Positions 1-5,609 are shown, counted from the first letter of the stretch. The stretch is DNA of 6,093 nt from Thermoflexales bacterium (GCA_007118795.1 SKQX01000035.1:1-6093); one strand, 5' to 3'. Numbers and translations are program-made. The notes: generated by a model from the sequence alone, not told the origin.

Positions 1-376
1 GACCGAGGACCTCACGCACGGCGTCACCGTAGGCGCGGACCAGGCCGCCGGTTCCGAGTTTCGTACCTCCGAAGTAGCGGGTAACCACCACAGCCGCGTC
101 GCCCAGGTCACTGCCTCGCAACACGGACAGGGCGGGAGGGCCCGCCGTCCCCGACGGCTCTCCGTCGTCACTGCAGTGGGCGATGGTGGATGCGCCGTGA
201 CCGATGACGTAAGCGGGGACGTTGTGCGTTGCGTCCGAGAACTCCTGCCTGATACGATCGATGAAGGCCCGGGCTTCGCCCACGCTGAAGACAGGGGCGA
301 TGGTGGCTATGAAACGGGAGTTAGCCACGCGGATTTCGGCTCGGGTCTCCGACGCGGGGATCAGGACTGATGTCAA
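1..376 (-). CDS. yigZ: YigZ/IMPACT family protein (UPF0029), C-terminus beyond the window
   Basis: The first 125 codons of a YigZ/IMPACT-family protein; the gene continues past the left edge. The family signature is clear: DDGEPSGTAG at residues 70-79 and TRYFGGTKLGTGGLVRAY at 99-116, preceded by a FIATIAPVFSVGEARAFI segment at 22-39. Full-length bacterial members are about 200 aa: this UPF0029 N-terminal domain plus a small ferredoxin-like C-terminal domain (DUF1949), which should lie outside the window. Eukaryotic IMPACT regulates the eIF2 kinase GCN2; the bacterial role is poorly defined, with translation or RNA-related functions proposed. I chose the TTG at 376-374 because GGAGGG (386-381) lies just upstream and no ATG or GTG fits before the conserved region. 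The TTG overlaps the TGA of an open minus-strand frame (TTGA), which would allow coupling if that frame were translated. No separate promoter is evident, so it may be read from rnpB or the region between. Family call secure; start fairly secure. Confidence 0.93.
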   Translation of the reverse strand, partial: MTSVLIPASETRAEIRVANSRFIATIAPVFSVGEARAFIDRIRQEFSDATHNVPAYVIGHGASTIAHCSDDGEPSGTAGPPALSVLRGSDLGDAAVVVTRYFGGTKLGTGGLVRAYGDAVREVLG

Positions 377-380
377 AATA

Positions 381-386
381 CCCTCC
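381..386 (-). promoter_or_regulatory. Ribosome binding site fixing the TTG start of yigZ
   Basis: The minus strand reads GGAGGG, then TATT, then TTG. This Shine-Dalgarno match is the main reason for accepting a TTG start, since the frame has no nearby ATG or GTG. Confidence 0.7.
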
Positions 387-650
387 GAAACTGGCTCGCT
401 CGCGGCGTCTCCCGTCGGCGCGACGACATAACCGGCACGTGAGCGCGCTTACCTGATTGGGGCGGGATCAGCCAGGCCTCTTCAGGTGACGAGGGCGGCC
501 ACGTGACGATGAAGCCCGGGATGGTGCAGGCCCAGCTGTCCGGGAAGCAGCCTTCCCGCTCGGAGTTGAAGGGGGGACGTAACCGAGTAGCCGGGATCTG
601 CCGCCGTGATGGTGAGCCCCATCGCCCAGCGCCACAGCCAGTCGGCTTGT

Positions 651-680
651 GAGACCCGCTAGCGGAAAGACGGGTGTCTC
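651..680 (-). other. Imperfect hairpin downstream of rnpB
   Basis: GAGAC-CCG at 651-658 faces CGG-GT-GTCTC at 671-680, giving an 8-bp stem with a 2-nt bulge. No T-run follows on either strand, so it is not a canonical terminator. It lies inside the possible decayed coding stretch and may have no function. Confidence 0.25.
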
Positions 681-750
681 CAGAGTCATCGTCGCGGAAT
701 GGAGCTTTCCGGGGGTTGCTCACGGCGGCGGTAGAGCGACAGTAGTCCCA

Positions 751-775
751 GACGAGGCAGTGTCGCTGCCTCGTC
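751..775 (-). terminator. Perfect 10-bp stem-loop just downstream of rnpB
   Basis: GACGAGGCAG (751-760) and CTGCCTCGTC (766-775) are exact inverted repeats around a 5-nt loop, only about 5 nt beyond the 3' strand of RNase P helix P1. The position suits 3'-end formation or protection of rnpB. There is no U-tract after the stem on the minus strand (TGGGACTACT follows), so intrinsic termination would be inefficient. It may instead be a processing or stabilising hairpin. Confidence 0.5.
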
Positions 776-779
776 CGTG

Positions 780-1212
780 GCCCAAGTCGGCCGATAAGCC
801 GGGTTCTGTCCCCCTGTTCGCTGTCGCGCGTCGGGGTGGCGATCATCTATCTCGGATGATGGTTGCCCATCATCTCCAGCAGCCTACCCGGGGCTCGACG
901 GGACGGGCCGCCCCGTGTCCTCAAGGATCTTGAAGCACTCGCCCTCATTGCTTGGCCTTGCTCCCGGTGGGGGTTACCTGGCCATCCGTGTCGCCACGGA
1001 TGCCGGTGGTCTCTTACACCACCTTTTCACCATCACCGCGGAGACTCATCATGTCACCTGGTGGCAAGTGAGATCGCCGCGGCTGTCTCCTTTTCTGTGG
1101 CCCTCTTCCGTCAGGTCGCCCCGACCTGGTGTTACCCAGCACCGCACCCTGTGGAGCCCGGACTTTCCTCGTCCCTTGCACGGGACGCGATCGCCTGGCC
1201 GACTTGGGCATC
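780..1212 (-). ncRNA. rnpB: RNase P RNA (catalytic RNA of ribonuclease P)
   Basis: The catalytic RNA that removes 5' leaders from pre-tRNAs, acting with the RnpA protein. Read on the minus strand it has the universal 5' core GAGGAAAGTCCGGGCTCC (1170-1153), followed by ACAGGGTGCGGTGCTGGGTA. The P8/P9-type region reads GGTGAAAAGGTGGTG with GTAAGAGACCACCGGC. Near the 3' end are GAGATAGATGATCGCC (about 854-839) and GACAGAACCCGGCTTATC (810-793). The termini pair perfectly: GCCCAAGTCGGCC at 1209-1197 and its exact complement at 792-780 form a 13-bp P1 helix, which fixes both ends to within a few nucleotides. The length of about 430 nt suits an ancestral type A molecule, but I did not fold the whole RNA. 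A sigma70-like promoter lies directly upstream. All open frames across this stretch are incidental. Confidence 0.96.
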
Positions 1213-1219
1213 TGCAAGT

Positions 1220-1247
1220 ATCATAGCACGTGGCTGGTCGTTGTCAA
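1220..1247 (-). promoter_or_regulatory. Promoter of rnpB
   Basis: On the minus strand, TTGACA (1247-1242) is a perfect -35 box. It is separated by 16 nt from TATGAT (1225-1220), a one-mismatch -10 box. Transcription would start near 1213, matching the 5' end predicted from helix P1. Confidence 0.85.
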
Positions 1248-1348
1248 GGTAACCCAGGTGGATGAGGACACGTATCCGATTCCGGGATCGAGGGGCCAGG
1301 TAGGCCCGCGGAGATGAGGCCGGGCCCCGTCGCAAAAGGGCTGACGAG

Positions 1349-1376
1349 TTGCCGCGCGGCTGGCGTGTGGTAGACT
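1349..1376 (+). promoter_or_regulatory. Promoter of the membrane glycosyltransferase-like gene
   Basis: TTGCCG (1349-1354), 16 nt, then TAGACT (1371-1376). The TG two bases before the -10 makes it an extended -10. The predicted start near 1383 is only about 2 nt before the ATG at 1385, so the transcript would be leaderless or nearly so. A short inverted repeat, GTGGT-N6-ACCAC (1367-1382), covers the -10 and start region and could be an operator. Confidence 0.55.
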
Positions 1377-1384
1377 AACCACTC

Positions 1385-3322
1385 ATGAAGCCCGGCGTGC
1401 GTCGGTTCACCCACCCTGCTGTCGTCGCAGCTGTGATCGCCGTCCTGGTCGTCGGCCTGCTGTACTCAACGGCTCTCTCTCTTCCCCTGTTCTCCGATGA
1501 TCTGGTACAGATTCCGTGGTTGGAGTCGATCTCCTGGGGCGAGCTTTGGACGAGCCCGAGCCCCTACGGCTATTATCGTCCTCTCTGGTACACGATCTGG
1601 CGGGGGTGGGGCGGACTTGTGGGGGGCTTGCGTCCCAGGGGGCTGCATGGACTCAATCTCGTAGCTCACGCTTTCGCGGCCTGGGCCACCGGGCTCTTGG
1701 CAGTCAGATGGCTTCCCGCGGCGCCGGCCGATCGAGAGCGAGCGATTGCCGCCGGTTGGGCGGTCACGTACTTCGTGGTCTTCCCCTTCTCTCGTCAGGC
1801 CGTGGCGTGGCCAGGGGCGGTGTACAACCCGCTGGTGAGCGGGCTGACGGCAGCGGCGGTGCTGCTCTACGATGCGGGGAGGAAGACGGGCAGCGATTGG
1901 CGGATGGGATCGGCTGCCCTACTGGCAGGGCTTACCCCGTTCATCTACGAGAGCGGCCTCCTCGTCGCCCCGCTTCTGCTCATAGTCGAGACGCTTGGCC
2001 GTTGGAGAGGCCGCTGGAAGCGCCACTCCCGCTGGCCGCTTGTCTTGATTGGTGTGTTCGCGATCACGCTGGTTCTCTGGCGTTGGATGCGCGGGGCTGG
2101 AGTCGCTCCCTTCGGCTTGAGGGCCGCTCATCTCTGGCATAATGGAGGATACCTAGCCCAGGGTCTGATCTATCCGCTGGCCCCCCTCGGTCAGCGGCTG
2201 GTCGAACGGACCGCCATGGGTCCGGCTTTGGCCTTGTGGCTGGTGGCCGTGCCGGCTGTTCTTGTGTTGGCCTGGTTGGGCATCCAAGAGTGTCCGGACA
2301 TGCTCCTCCTGGGAACGGCCTGGTTCGGCCTCTTCTCCCTGCCGCCTCTGGTGTCGATGGAGGCCGAATGGTTCGCCCTGGGGCCCCGCTTTCTGTACAT
2401 GACTGCCAGCGGTGCGGCGCTGATCTGGACTGCAGCTCTGGTTCCTTGGGTGGCAGGCGCCCGGAGTCCCTGGCGCGTTGGCGCGATGGCTATGCTGAGC
2501 CTATTCCTTATGATCCCAGCTGCCCGCTTCGTCCGCCACGGGATGGGCCTGTATCGGATGGCGGGCCAGAGCATCTGGGATGCGGCTGCGGCCGTCACCG
2601 AGGGTCAGCGAGTGCTGCTGGTCAACCTGCCGCGGAGCATCGCCCCGGATGGGCGGATCTACCCGCTGGGCTTCGAGGGGGTGATCACCCTGCCCATGCG
2701 CGTCACCGCCGAAGAGCTGGCCTATGTTCACACGGGGGTGCGCAACGGCGCCGAAGCTGTCGCATTCGGGGTTGTTGCCACCGATGAACCGAAGGGCTAC
2801 ACGTACGAGCTTTTCGGTCGACCGGTTGGATGGCAGGAAGCCGCGGAGGCAGCACGGGCCGTCGATTCCGTCTATCTGGCCCGCTACGACCACCAGGGCG
2901 TGCACCTGTTGGAGGCTGGGGGGCTGGGTGTGTCCGACGCCGAGACCGGGCCGCAAGCACAGTTCGGGGACGGCGTGGAGCTATTGGGCGGGTCCGGGAT
3001 GTGCGAAGAGGCCGGGGAGGTGCGTCTGACCACGTGGTGGCGGAACCGGTCGGGTCTTGAGACAGATGTGAGTGTTTACGCGCACCTGCTGGGGCCGGAC
3101 GGGTCGCTGGTCAGTCAGGCTGATGGTCGGCCTCTTCTCGGGCTGCTGCCGTTCTGGCTCTTGAGGACGGATGAGGTGTTGCGGGACGTGCGTACCTTCG
3201 GTCCCGTGCCGCCGGGTGCCTACACGGTACATCTCGGGATCTGGGAGCCGGCCACGGGGGAGCGCTGGAGGGCGCTGGGACACCCCGACGGAACCGTGGT
3301 GTGGCCCATCGAGTGTCCCTAG
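1385..3322 (+). CDS. Multi-pass membrane protein, GT-C glycosyltransferase-like, with a beta-rich C-terminal domain
   Basis: A 645-residue integral membrane protein resembling GT-C enzymes (GT39/PMT-like), which transfer sugars from polyprenyl-phosphate donors outside the cytoplasmic membrane. Residues 11-31 form the first membrane helix. A loop with FSDD (36-39) follows, placed where GT-C enzymes carry their catalytic acidic pair. Next come YGYYRPLWYTIWRG (61-74) and LHGLNLVAHAFAAW (87-100), typical of this fold. About nine further hydrophobic segments lie between 90 and 380. From about 385 the chain is soluble; residues 524-645 (FGDGVELLG, TTWWRNRSG, VYAHLLGPDGSLVSQADGRP, PPGAYTVHLGIW) look like a beta-sandwich domain I associate with large Chloroflexota membrane glycosyltransferases. 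ATG 1385 has no Shine-Dalgarno but sits next to a promoter, suggesting leaderless translation. It is monocistronic and converges on the next operon. Sugar and acceptor cannot be inferred; the C-terminal domain's role is a guess. Confidence 0.85.
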   Translation: MKPGVRRFTHPAVVAAVIAVLVVGLLYSTALSLPLFSDDLVQIPWLESISWGELWTSPSPYGYYRPLWYTIWRGWGGLVGGLRPRGLHGLNLVAHAFAAWATGLLAVRWLPAAPADRERAIAAGWAVTYFVVFPFSRQAVAWPGAVYNPLVSGLTAAAVLLYDAGRKTGSDWRMGSAALLAGLTPFIYESGLLVAPLLLIVETLGRWRGRWKRHSRWPLVLIGVFAITLVLWRWMRGAGVAPFGLRAAHLWHNGGYLAQGLIYPLAPLGQRLVERTAMGPALALWLVAVPAVLVLAWLGIQECPDMLLLGTAWFGLFSLPPLVSMEAEWFALGPRFLYMTASGAALIWTAALVPWVAGARSPWRVGAMAMLSLFLMIPAARFVRHGMGLYRMAGQSIWDAAAAVTEGQRVLLVNLPRSIAPDGRIYPLGFEGVITLPMRVTAEELAYVHTGVRNGAEAVAFGVVATDEPKGYTYELFGRPVGWQEAAEAARAVDSVYLARYDHQGVHLLEAGGLGVSDAETGPQAQFGDGVELLGGSGMCEEAGEVRLTTWWRNRSGLETDVSVYAHLLGPDGSLVSQADGRPLLGLLPFWLLRTDEVLRDVRTFGPVPPGAYTVHLGIWEPATGERWRALGHPDGTVVWPIECP

Positions 3323-3374
3323 CTGATCCCCGGGATAGCCGCAGGCCGCCGGGTAAGCCTCTGGTCCCGATCAG
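3323..3374. terminator. Imperfect dyad between convergent genes, possible bidirectional terminator
   Basis: CTGATC (3323-3328), directly after the stop codon of the plus-strand gene, is the inverted complement of GATCAG (3369-3374). The inner bases GGGA and TCCC extend the pairing after a small bulge, and the interior is GC-rich. It sits in the 98-nt gap between two convergent genes, where a shared terminator is expected. It lacks T-runs, so the call rests on position and weak symmetry only. Confidence 0.3.
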
Positions 3375-3420
3375 TGAAGCTGAGTGCGAGATGAAGGTCT
3401 GACCGGGAGCTCCGGCGCGG

Positions 3421-3999
3421 TTAGGGGCGAAACAGGGTGATCCCGACGCCCATCCGATCCAGCGCCTGCCGAGCGTAGTGCGTGACGGTCGCGCTGGGAT
3501 CATCGAGTGCTCTGCATAGCGCTGGGATCGCACGTGGGGAGCCAAGTACACTGAGAGCACGGGCAGCTCCAGCCCGCGCCGGCGTGTCTCCCTCCTCCAG
3601 GGCCCGAACCAGGGCTTCGACGGCCGGCGGGCCGAACTGAGAGAGCGCATCGGCTGCTAACCGGCCTACGTAGGCTGAGCGATCGGAGAGGCGAGCGACC
3701 AACGGGTCTATGCCGGCCTGGGGTCTGAGGTGAGCCAGGGCTACCACGGCGCATGCCCGAACGTCGCCGTCGGGATCCGTGAGGGCACCGATGATCGGTT
3801 CTACAGCACCTTCGGTGCCCAGGGCTGCCAGGGCGCGCACGGCCCACCAGCGCCTATTCACCTCGGGCCCCATAAGCATACGACGGAGCGCGGGCAGTGG
3901 GTCTCGGGAGGCATCGCTAAGAGTCACCGCTGCCCGCTCGGCGCCGGGATCGTCGCTGGCCTCCACGGCGTTGAGGAACATTTCCAGCGGGTCACTCAC
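3421..3999 (-). CDS. HEAT-repeat protein
   Basis: A 192-residue soluble protein made almost wholly of about five HEAT-type helical pairs (roughly 46-73, 77-104, 108-134, 138-165 and 169-185). They show the usual DPDGDVRACAVVALAHL and SPRAIPALCRALDDPSATV patterns: D/N-P turns, a conserved V/A-R in helix B and G-x-A-I/V-x-x-L in helix A. Repeats of this kind, related to PBS-lyase HEAT proteins, act as binding scaffolds rather than enzymes; no catalytic motif is visible. The start is GTG (3999-3997), preceded by AGGAGG (4011-4006) at 6 nt, and it overlaps the end of the GIY-YIG gene by 8 nt, so the two are probably translationally coupled. It is the last gene of the minus-strand operon. The binding partner is unknown; neighbours suggest a nucleic-acid or translation context, but that is inference. 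Confidence 0.9.
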   Translation of the reverse strand: MSDPLEMFLNAVEASDDPGAERAAVTLSDASRDPLPALRRMLMGPEVNRRWWAVRALAALGTEGAVEPIIGALTDPDGDVRACAVVALAHLRPQAGIDPLVARLSDRSAYVGRLAADALSQFGPPAVEALVRALEEGDTPARAGAARALSVLGSPRAIPALCRALDDPSATVTHYARQALDRMGVGITLFRP

Positions 4000-4432
4000 C
4001 GAAAGCCTCCTGGAGGACCCCGGCCTCCACCAGGTGGCTAAACGTCGACAGCTTCGGGGGGTGGGGATAGCCTATAAGGTGGGCGCGACATCGACAGTCG
4101 GAAGCCCCAAAACGAGGAGCGGGGAGCCGTGCGCCGGGGAGCTCCGACAGGGCTCGGGCCCAGCGGCACTCCCTTCGCCGCTCTCCCACCGTGTACCAGA
4201 CGGCGACAGCGGTGGCATAAGCTCGCAGGTAGTCGACGTGCCAGTGGAGGGGTTTTGTGGTGCGCCGATGGCGGTCAATTCGAGCTGCCAGGCCTCCCGG
4301 ACCACGAGCGCTTCCTGCGTAGGCATACCATCCCCGATCGAACTCGCATCGGCCCAGGTGGCCAACGTCGATACCGACGGGATCAGGCAGCCTCATGATC
4401 AGCACGTAGGAACCAGCCTGCCTAGGAGCCAT
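3992..4432 (-). CDS. GIY-YIG nuclease-family protein, DUF123 type
   Basis: A 146-residue stand-alone DUF123 protein, a branch of the GIY-YIG nuclease superfamily known from archaea and some bacteria, sometimes fused to endonuclease III-type glycosylases. The first strand is GSYVLIM (7-13), in place of GIY. The YIG-equivalent strand is GWYAYAGSA (34-42), followed by GGLAARIDRHRR (46-57), which carries the arginine at the usual catalytic position (R51). Then come HWHVDYLR (63-70), the family's EC/W motif (88-91) and FGASDCRCRAHLIGY (108-122), with the characteristic SDC-x-C-x-x-H. A DNA repair or structure-specific endonuclease role is plausible, but activity of stand-alone DUF123 proteins is not well established. 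ATG 4432 overlaps the 3' end of the membrane-protein gene by 11 nt and has no clear Shine-Dalgarno, consistent with coupling; no in-frame start lies just upstream. Family call strong, function uncertain. Confidence 0.88.
   Translation of the reverse strand: MAPRQAGSYVLIMRLPDPVGIDVGHLGRCEFDRGWYAYAGSARGPGGLAARIDRHRRTTKPLHWHVDYLRAYATAVAVWYTVGERRRECRWARALSELPGARLPAPRFGASDCRCRAHLIGYPHPPKLSTFSHLVEAGVLQEAFGE
4006..4011 (-). promoter_or_regulatory. Ribosome binding site fixing the GTG start of the HEAT-repeat gene
   Basis: AGGAGG on the minus strand, 6 nt before GTG 3999-3997 and inside the last codons of the upstream GIY-YIG gene. This supports a GTG start in an 8-nt gene overlap. Confidence 0.75.
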
Positions 4433-4652
4433 CCGTGCGGCGCTGCCAAACCACTCCAGCGGCCCAGGCCGTCAGGCACCCCGCGGCCAGGGAGACGATA
4501 CCTGCCAGGTGGAGGATGCGCAGGGAGTACCGTTCGTCGATGCGATAGACCTCCCGGCCCCCGTAGGCTTCCGGCACGACCATGGCTGCCAACCCGGCGA
4601 CCAGCAGCAGCACAGCGAGGGTTGCCAGCGCGATCACTTGCCACTTGTGCAT
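4422..4652 (-). CDS. Small two-helix membrane protein
   Basis: A 76-residue protein with two hydrophobic helices, about residues 5-26 (WQVIALATLAVLLLVAGLAA) and 47-68 (ILHLAGIVSLAAGCLTAWAA). They are joined by a polar loop of about 20 residues (PEAYGGREVYRIDERYSLR); the tail is short and basic. I recognise no family. The frame is open further upstream to an ATG at 4715, but that start lies inside the Trm112-like gene. ATG 4652 is preferred because it falls 4 nt after that gene's stop and begins just before the first helix. No good Shine-Dalgarno precedes it, suggesting translational coupling. Second gene of the minus-strand operon; role unknown. Confidence 0.75.
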   Translation of the reverse strand: MHKWQVIALATLAVLLLVAGLAAMVVPEAYGGREVYRIDERYSLRILHLAGIVSLAAGCLTAWAAGVVWQRRTDGS

Positions 4653-4656
4653 CGGG

Positions 4657-4905
4657 CTACTTGCCGGGTGGTGGTACCGGAAGGTCTTCGACGTTGGTGT
4701 CCGTCCACTTCTCACCCTCCTCGATGAGCATCACCGGGATGTCATCACGGATGGGGTACTTTCGCTCGCAGTCAGGCTCTTGGCAGACGAGCCAGGAATC
4801 TCGCACCAGCTGCAGCTGGCCGGGGTCATCGCCGGGCTTGCGGGTCTCGCCGCTGACACAGTAGGGGCACCGCAGAATTTCCAGCAGGTCGTCGCTCACC
4901 ATCAT
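4657..4905 (-). CDS. Trm112-like zinc-ribbon protein
   Basis: An 82-residue protein with the hallmarks of the Trm112/YcaR-like family: LLEILRCPYC (7-16), then a second cysteine pair at 41 and 46 (CQEPDC), then YPIRDDIPVML (50-60). In eukaryotes and archaea Trm112 is the activating subunit of several methyltransferases acting on tRNA, rRNA and release factors. Bacterial homologues are small zinc-ribbon proteins with mostly unassigned roles. The acidic, proline-ending tail (64-82) is unremarkable. The frame is open upstream to 5133, across the promoter, but ATG 4905-4903 is the right start: AAGGAG (4918-4913) lies 7 nt before it and family similarity begins there. A second ATG follows immediately. 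It is the first gene of the operon; whether a partner methyltransferase is encoded elsewhere cannot be seen. Confidence 0.9.
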   Translation of the reverse strand: MMVSDDLLEILRCPYCVSGETRKPGDDPGQLQLVRDSWLVCQEPDCERKYPIRDDIPVMLIEEGEKWTDTNVEDLPVPPPGK

Positions 4906-4912
4906 CTCGTTT

Positions 4913-4918
4913 CTCCTT
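4913..4918 (-). promoter_or_regulatory. Ribosome binding site fixing the start of the Trm112-like gene
   Basis: AAGGAG on the minus strand, 7 nt before ATG 4905-4903. It rules out the much longer upstream extension of this frame. Confidence 0.8.
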
Positions 4919-4987
4919 TCTCCCCTCCCTAATCCGCCCCCATCCGGTGTCGGGATAGGAGGACGCTCTTCCTGAAGGGGATGGACA

Positions 4988-5015
4988 AGTATAGCACAAG
5001 TGGGAGTCCCGTCAA
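4988..5015 (-). promoter_or_regulatory. Promoter of the Trm112-membrane-DUF123-HEAT operon
   Basis: Minus strand TTGACG (5015-5010), 16 nt, TATACT (4993-4988): one mismatch in each box. Transcription would start near 4981, leaving a leader of about 76 nt before ATG 4905. It is back to back with the plus-strand promoter at 5040-5068. Confidence 0.8.
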
Positions 5016-5044
5016 TCGAGCACTTCCTGACTCCTCGATTTGAC
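5011..5044. repeat. Inverted repeat spanning both divergent -35 boxes
   Basis: GTCAATCGAG (5011-5020) and CTCGATTTGAC (5034-5044) are inverted copies differing by one inserted T. Each arm contains the -35 box of one divergent promoter. A further CCTCGAT lies at 5054-5060, exactly 21 bp after the CCTCGAT at 5033-5039, and another at 5191-5197. Part of the symmetry simply reflects two TTGAC boxes; the shared CTCGAT extension does not, and could be a regulator site. Confidence 0.4.
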
Positions 5045-5068
5045 CCCTCGTGGCCTCGATAGTATAAT
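5040..5068 (+). promoter_or_regulatory. Near-consensus sigma70-type promoter reading into the unassigned right-hand region
   Basis: TTGACC (5040-5045), exactly 17 nt, then a perfect TATAAT (5063-5068), the best promoter in the window. Transcription would begin about 5075. An inverted repeat GCCAA-N5-TTGGC (5070-5084) lies over the expected start and could be an operator or, if included in the RNA, a 5' hairpin. The first plausible coding start is about 90 nt further on. Confidence 0.8.
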
Positions 5069-5162
5069 CGCCAAGTAGGTTGGCACGCCCAGAAGGGATG
5101 GGTCACCTTGCATCCTCCTGTGATGATAGCCAACGGCTACCTGGACAAACCCAACCCGGGAG

Positions 5163-5609
5163 GTGGCATTCATCGGTAGCGCAGATAGGACCTCGATAGG
5201 GGCTCGGTTGTTCTACGACGGTGTAGCCTTCGCCGTGGAGTGGGTTAGACCCGGGACGCCGGGCTCGGAAGACTCCGTAAGGCGCCTCGCCCCCCTCGGC
5301 TCTGTCGAGGGCACAACCGGGCTTGCAGGGTTCATCCAGTCTCCTGCTCGTGCTCTCCAGGGCGCGATGGCTGACCCACCCGGTGCACACCGGGCCGCGA
5401 GCACCACGCAGAACAGGTATGTCCGCTGGCTCGCAGGGCGCCCCCGGGATCACCTGATCGGAGATCCGATCCTCGGTGGCGGCTGGCGGGTTTTCCTGTC
5501 TTCCGAGCCGCTGACCCGGGAGATGCTCAGGCCCGTCAGAGGAACCCGTGACGGAGCTTGTTACTCCACGGGAGGAAGAGCCGATCCATCGAGCGGCAAA
5601 TACTTCTGA
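5163..5609 (+). CDS. Hypothetical protein, unrecognised, possibly one piece of a broken gene
   Basis: A 148-codon frame starting at GTG 5163 and ending at TGA 5607-5609. GC at third positions is high and the composition is protein-like, for example RLFYDGVAFAVEWVRPGT (15-32) and NRYVRWLAGRPRDHLIGD (84-101). I recognise no family and see no signal peptide, membrane helix or catalytic motif. The start is uncertain: GGGAGG directly abuts the GTG, too close for a normal Shine-Dalgarno, and the frame is open back to 5130 without another start. The last 20 residues overlap a second frame (5548-5736) that reads more naturally there, suggesting a frameshift near 5550. It is the first substantial open frame after the strong promoter at 5040-5068. 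It could be a genuine orphan gene, part of a pseudogene, or fortuitous. Confidence 0.35.
   Translation: MAFIGSADRTSIGARLFYDGVAFAVEWVRPGTPGSEDSVRRLAPLGSVEGTTGLAGFIQSPARALQGAMADPPGAHRAASTTQNRYVRWLAGRPRDHLIGDPILGGGWRVFLSSEPLTREMLRPVRGTRDGACYSTGGRADPSSGKYF
5379..5394. repeat. 16-bp palindrome in the unassigned region
   Basis: CCCGGTG-CA-CACCGGG: perfect 7-bp arms around a 2-bp centre. The centre is too small for a comfortable RNA hairpin, so a protein-binding site is at least as likely if it matters. It lies within the 5163 open frame. Confidence 0.4.
5456..5471. repeat. Second 16-bp palindrome in the unassigned region
   Basis: GATCGGA-GA-TCCGATC: perfect 7-bp arms around a 2-bp centre, the same architecture as the palindrome at 5379-5394 but unrelated in sequence; the centres are 77 bp apart. 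Confidence 0.4.

Larger units (their letters stand above)
377..700 (-). pseudogene. Possible frameshifted or decayed coding remnant between rnpB and yigZ
   Basis: This stretch has no secure gene. On the minus strand, a segment at about 650-577 translates as a stretch containing LWRWAMGLTITAADPGYSV, with almost every codon ending in G or C. At a run of six C (576-571) that frame becomes implausible, while another frame continues with equally high GC3 through FNSEREGCFPDSWACTIPGF to about 460. This second frame stays open to a TGA at 375-373, overlapping the TTG start of yigZ. Dropping one C joins the two halves into one natural-looking peptide. This suggests either a real indel in the C-run (a pseudogene) or a sequencing error. 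There is no convincing start or ribosome binding site, and I recognise no family. In GC-rich DNA such patterns can arise by chance, so the call is weak. Confidence 0.2.

Noticed and set aside
373..1335. Several open frames on both strands across the RNase P RNA and its flanks
   Set aside because: They cover a clearly identified non-coding RNA, have arginine/proline/serine-rich shifted-frame composition and lack ribosome binding sites.
4653..4715. Start of the small membrane protein at ATG 4715 (97 aa)
   Set aside because: It would begin inside the Trm112-like gene and add a non-hydrophobic leader; ATG 4652 directly follows the upstream stop.
3779..4864. Long plus-strand open frame of 361 codons
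   Set aside because: It is antisense to three well-supported minus-strand genes and has a serine/arginine/proline-rich mirror composition.
4657..5133. Long N-terminal extension of the Trm112-like protein to 158 aa
   Set aside because: The extension crosses the operon's own promoter, while ATG 4905 has a good Shine-Dalgarno and matches the family start.
5124..5180. RNase HI-like peptide (GYLDKPNPGGG) in the frame from ATG 5124
   Set aside because: The frame stops after 18 codons and no other RNase H motif follows in any register; the resemblance is too short.
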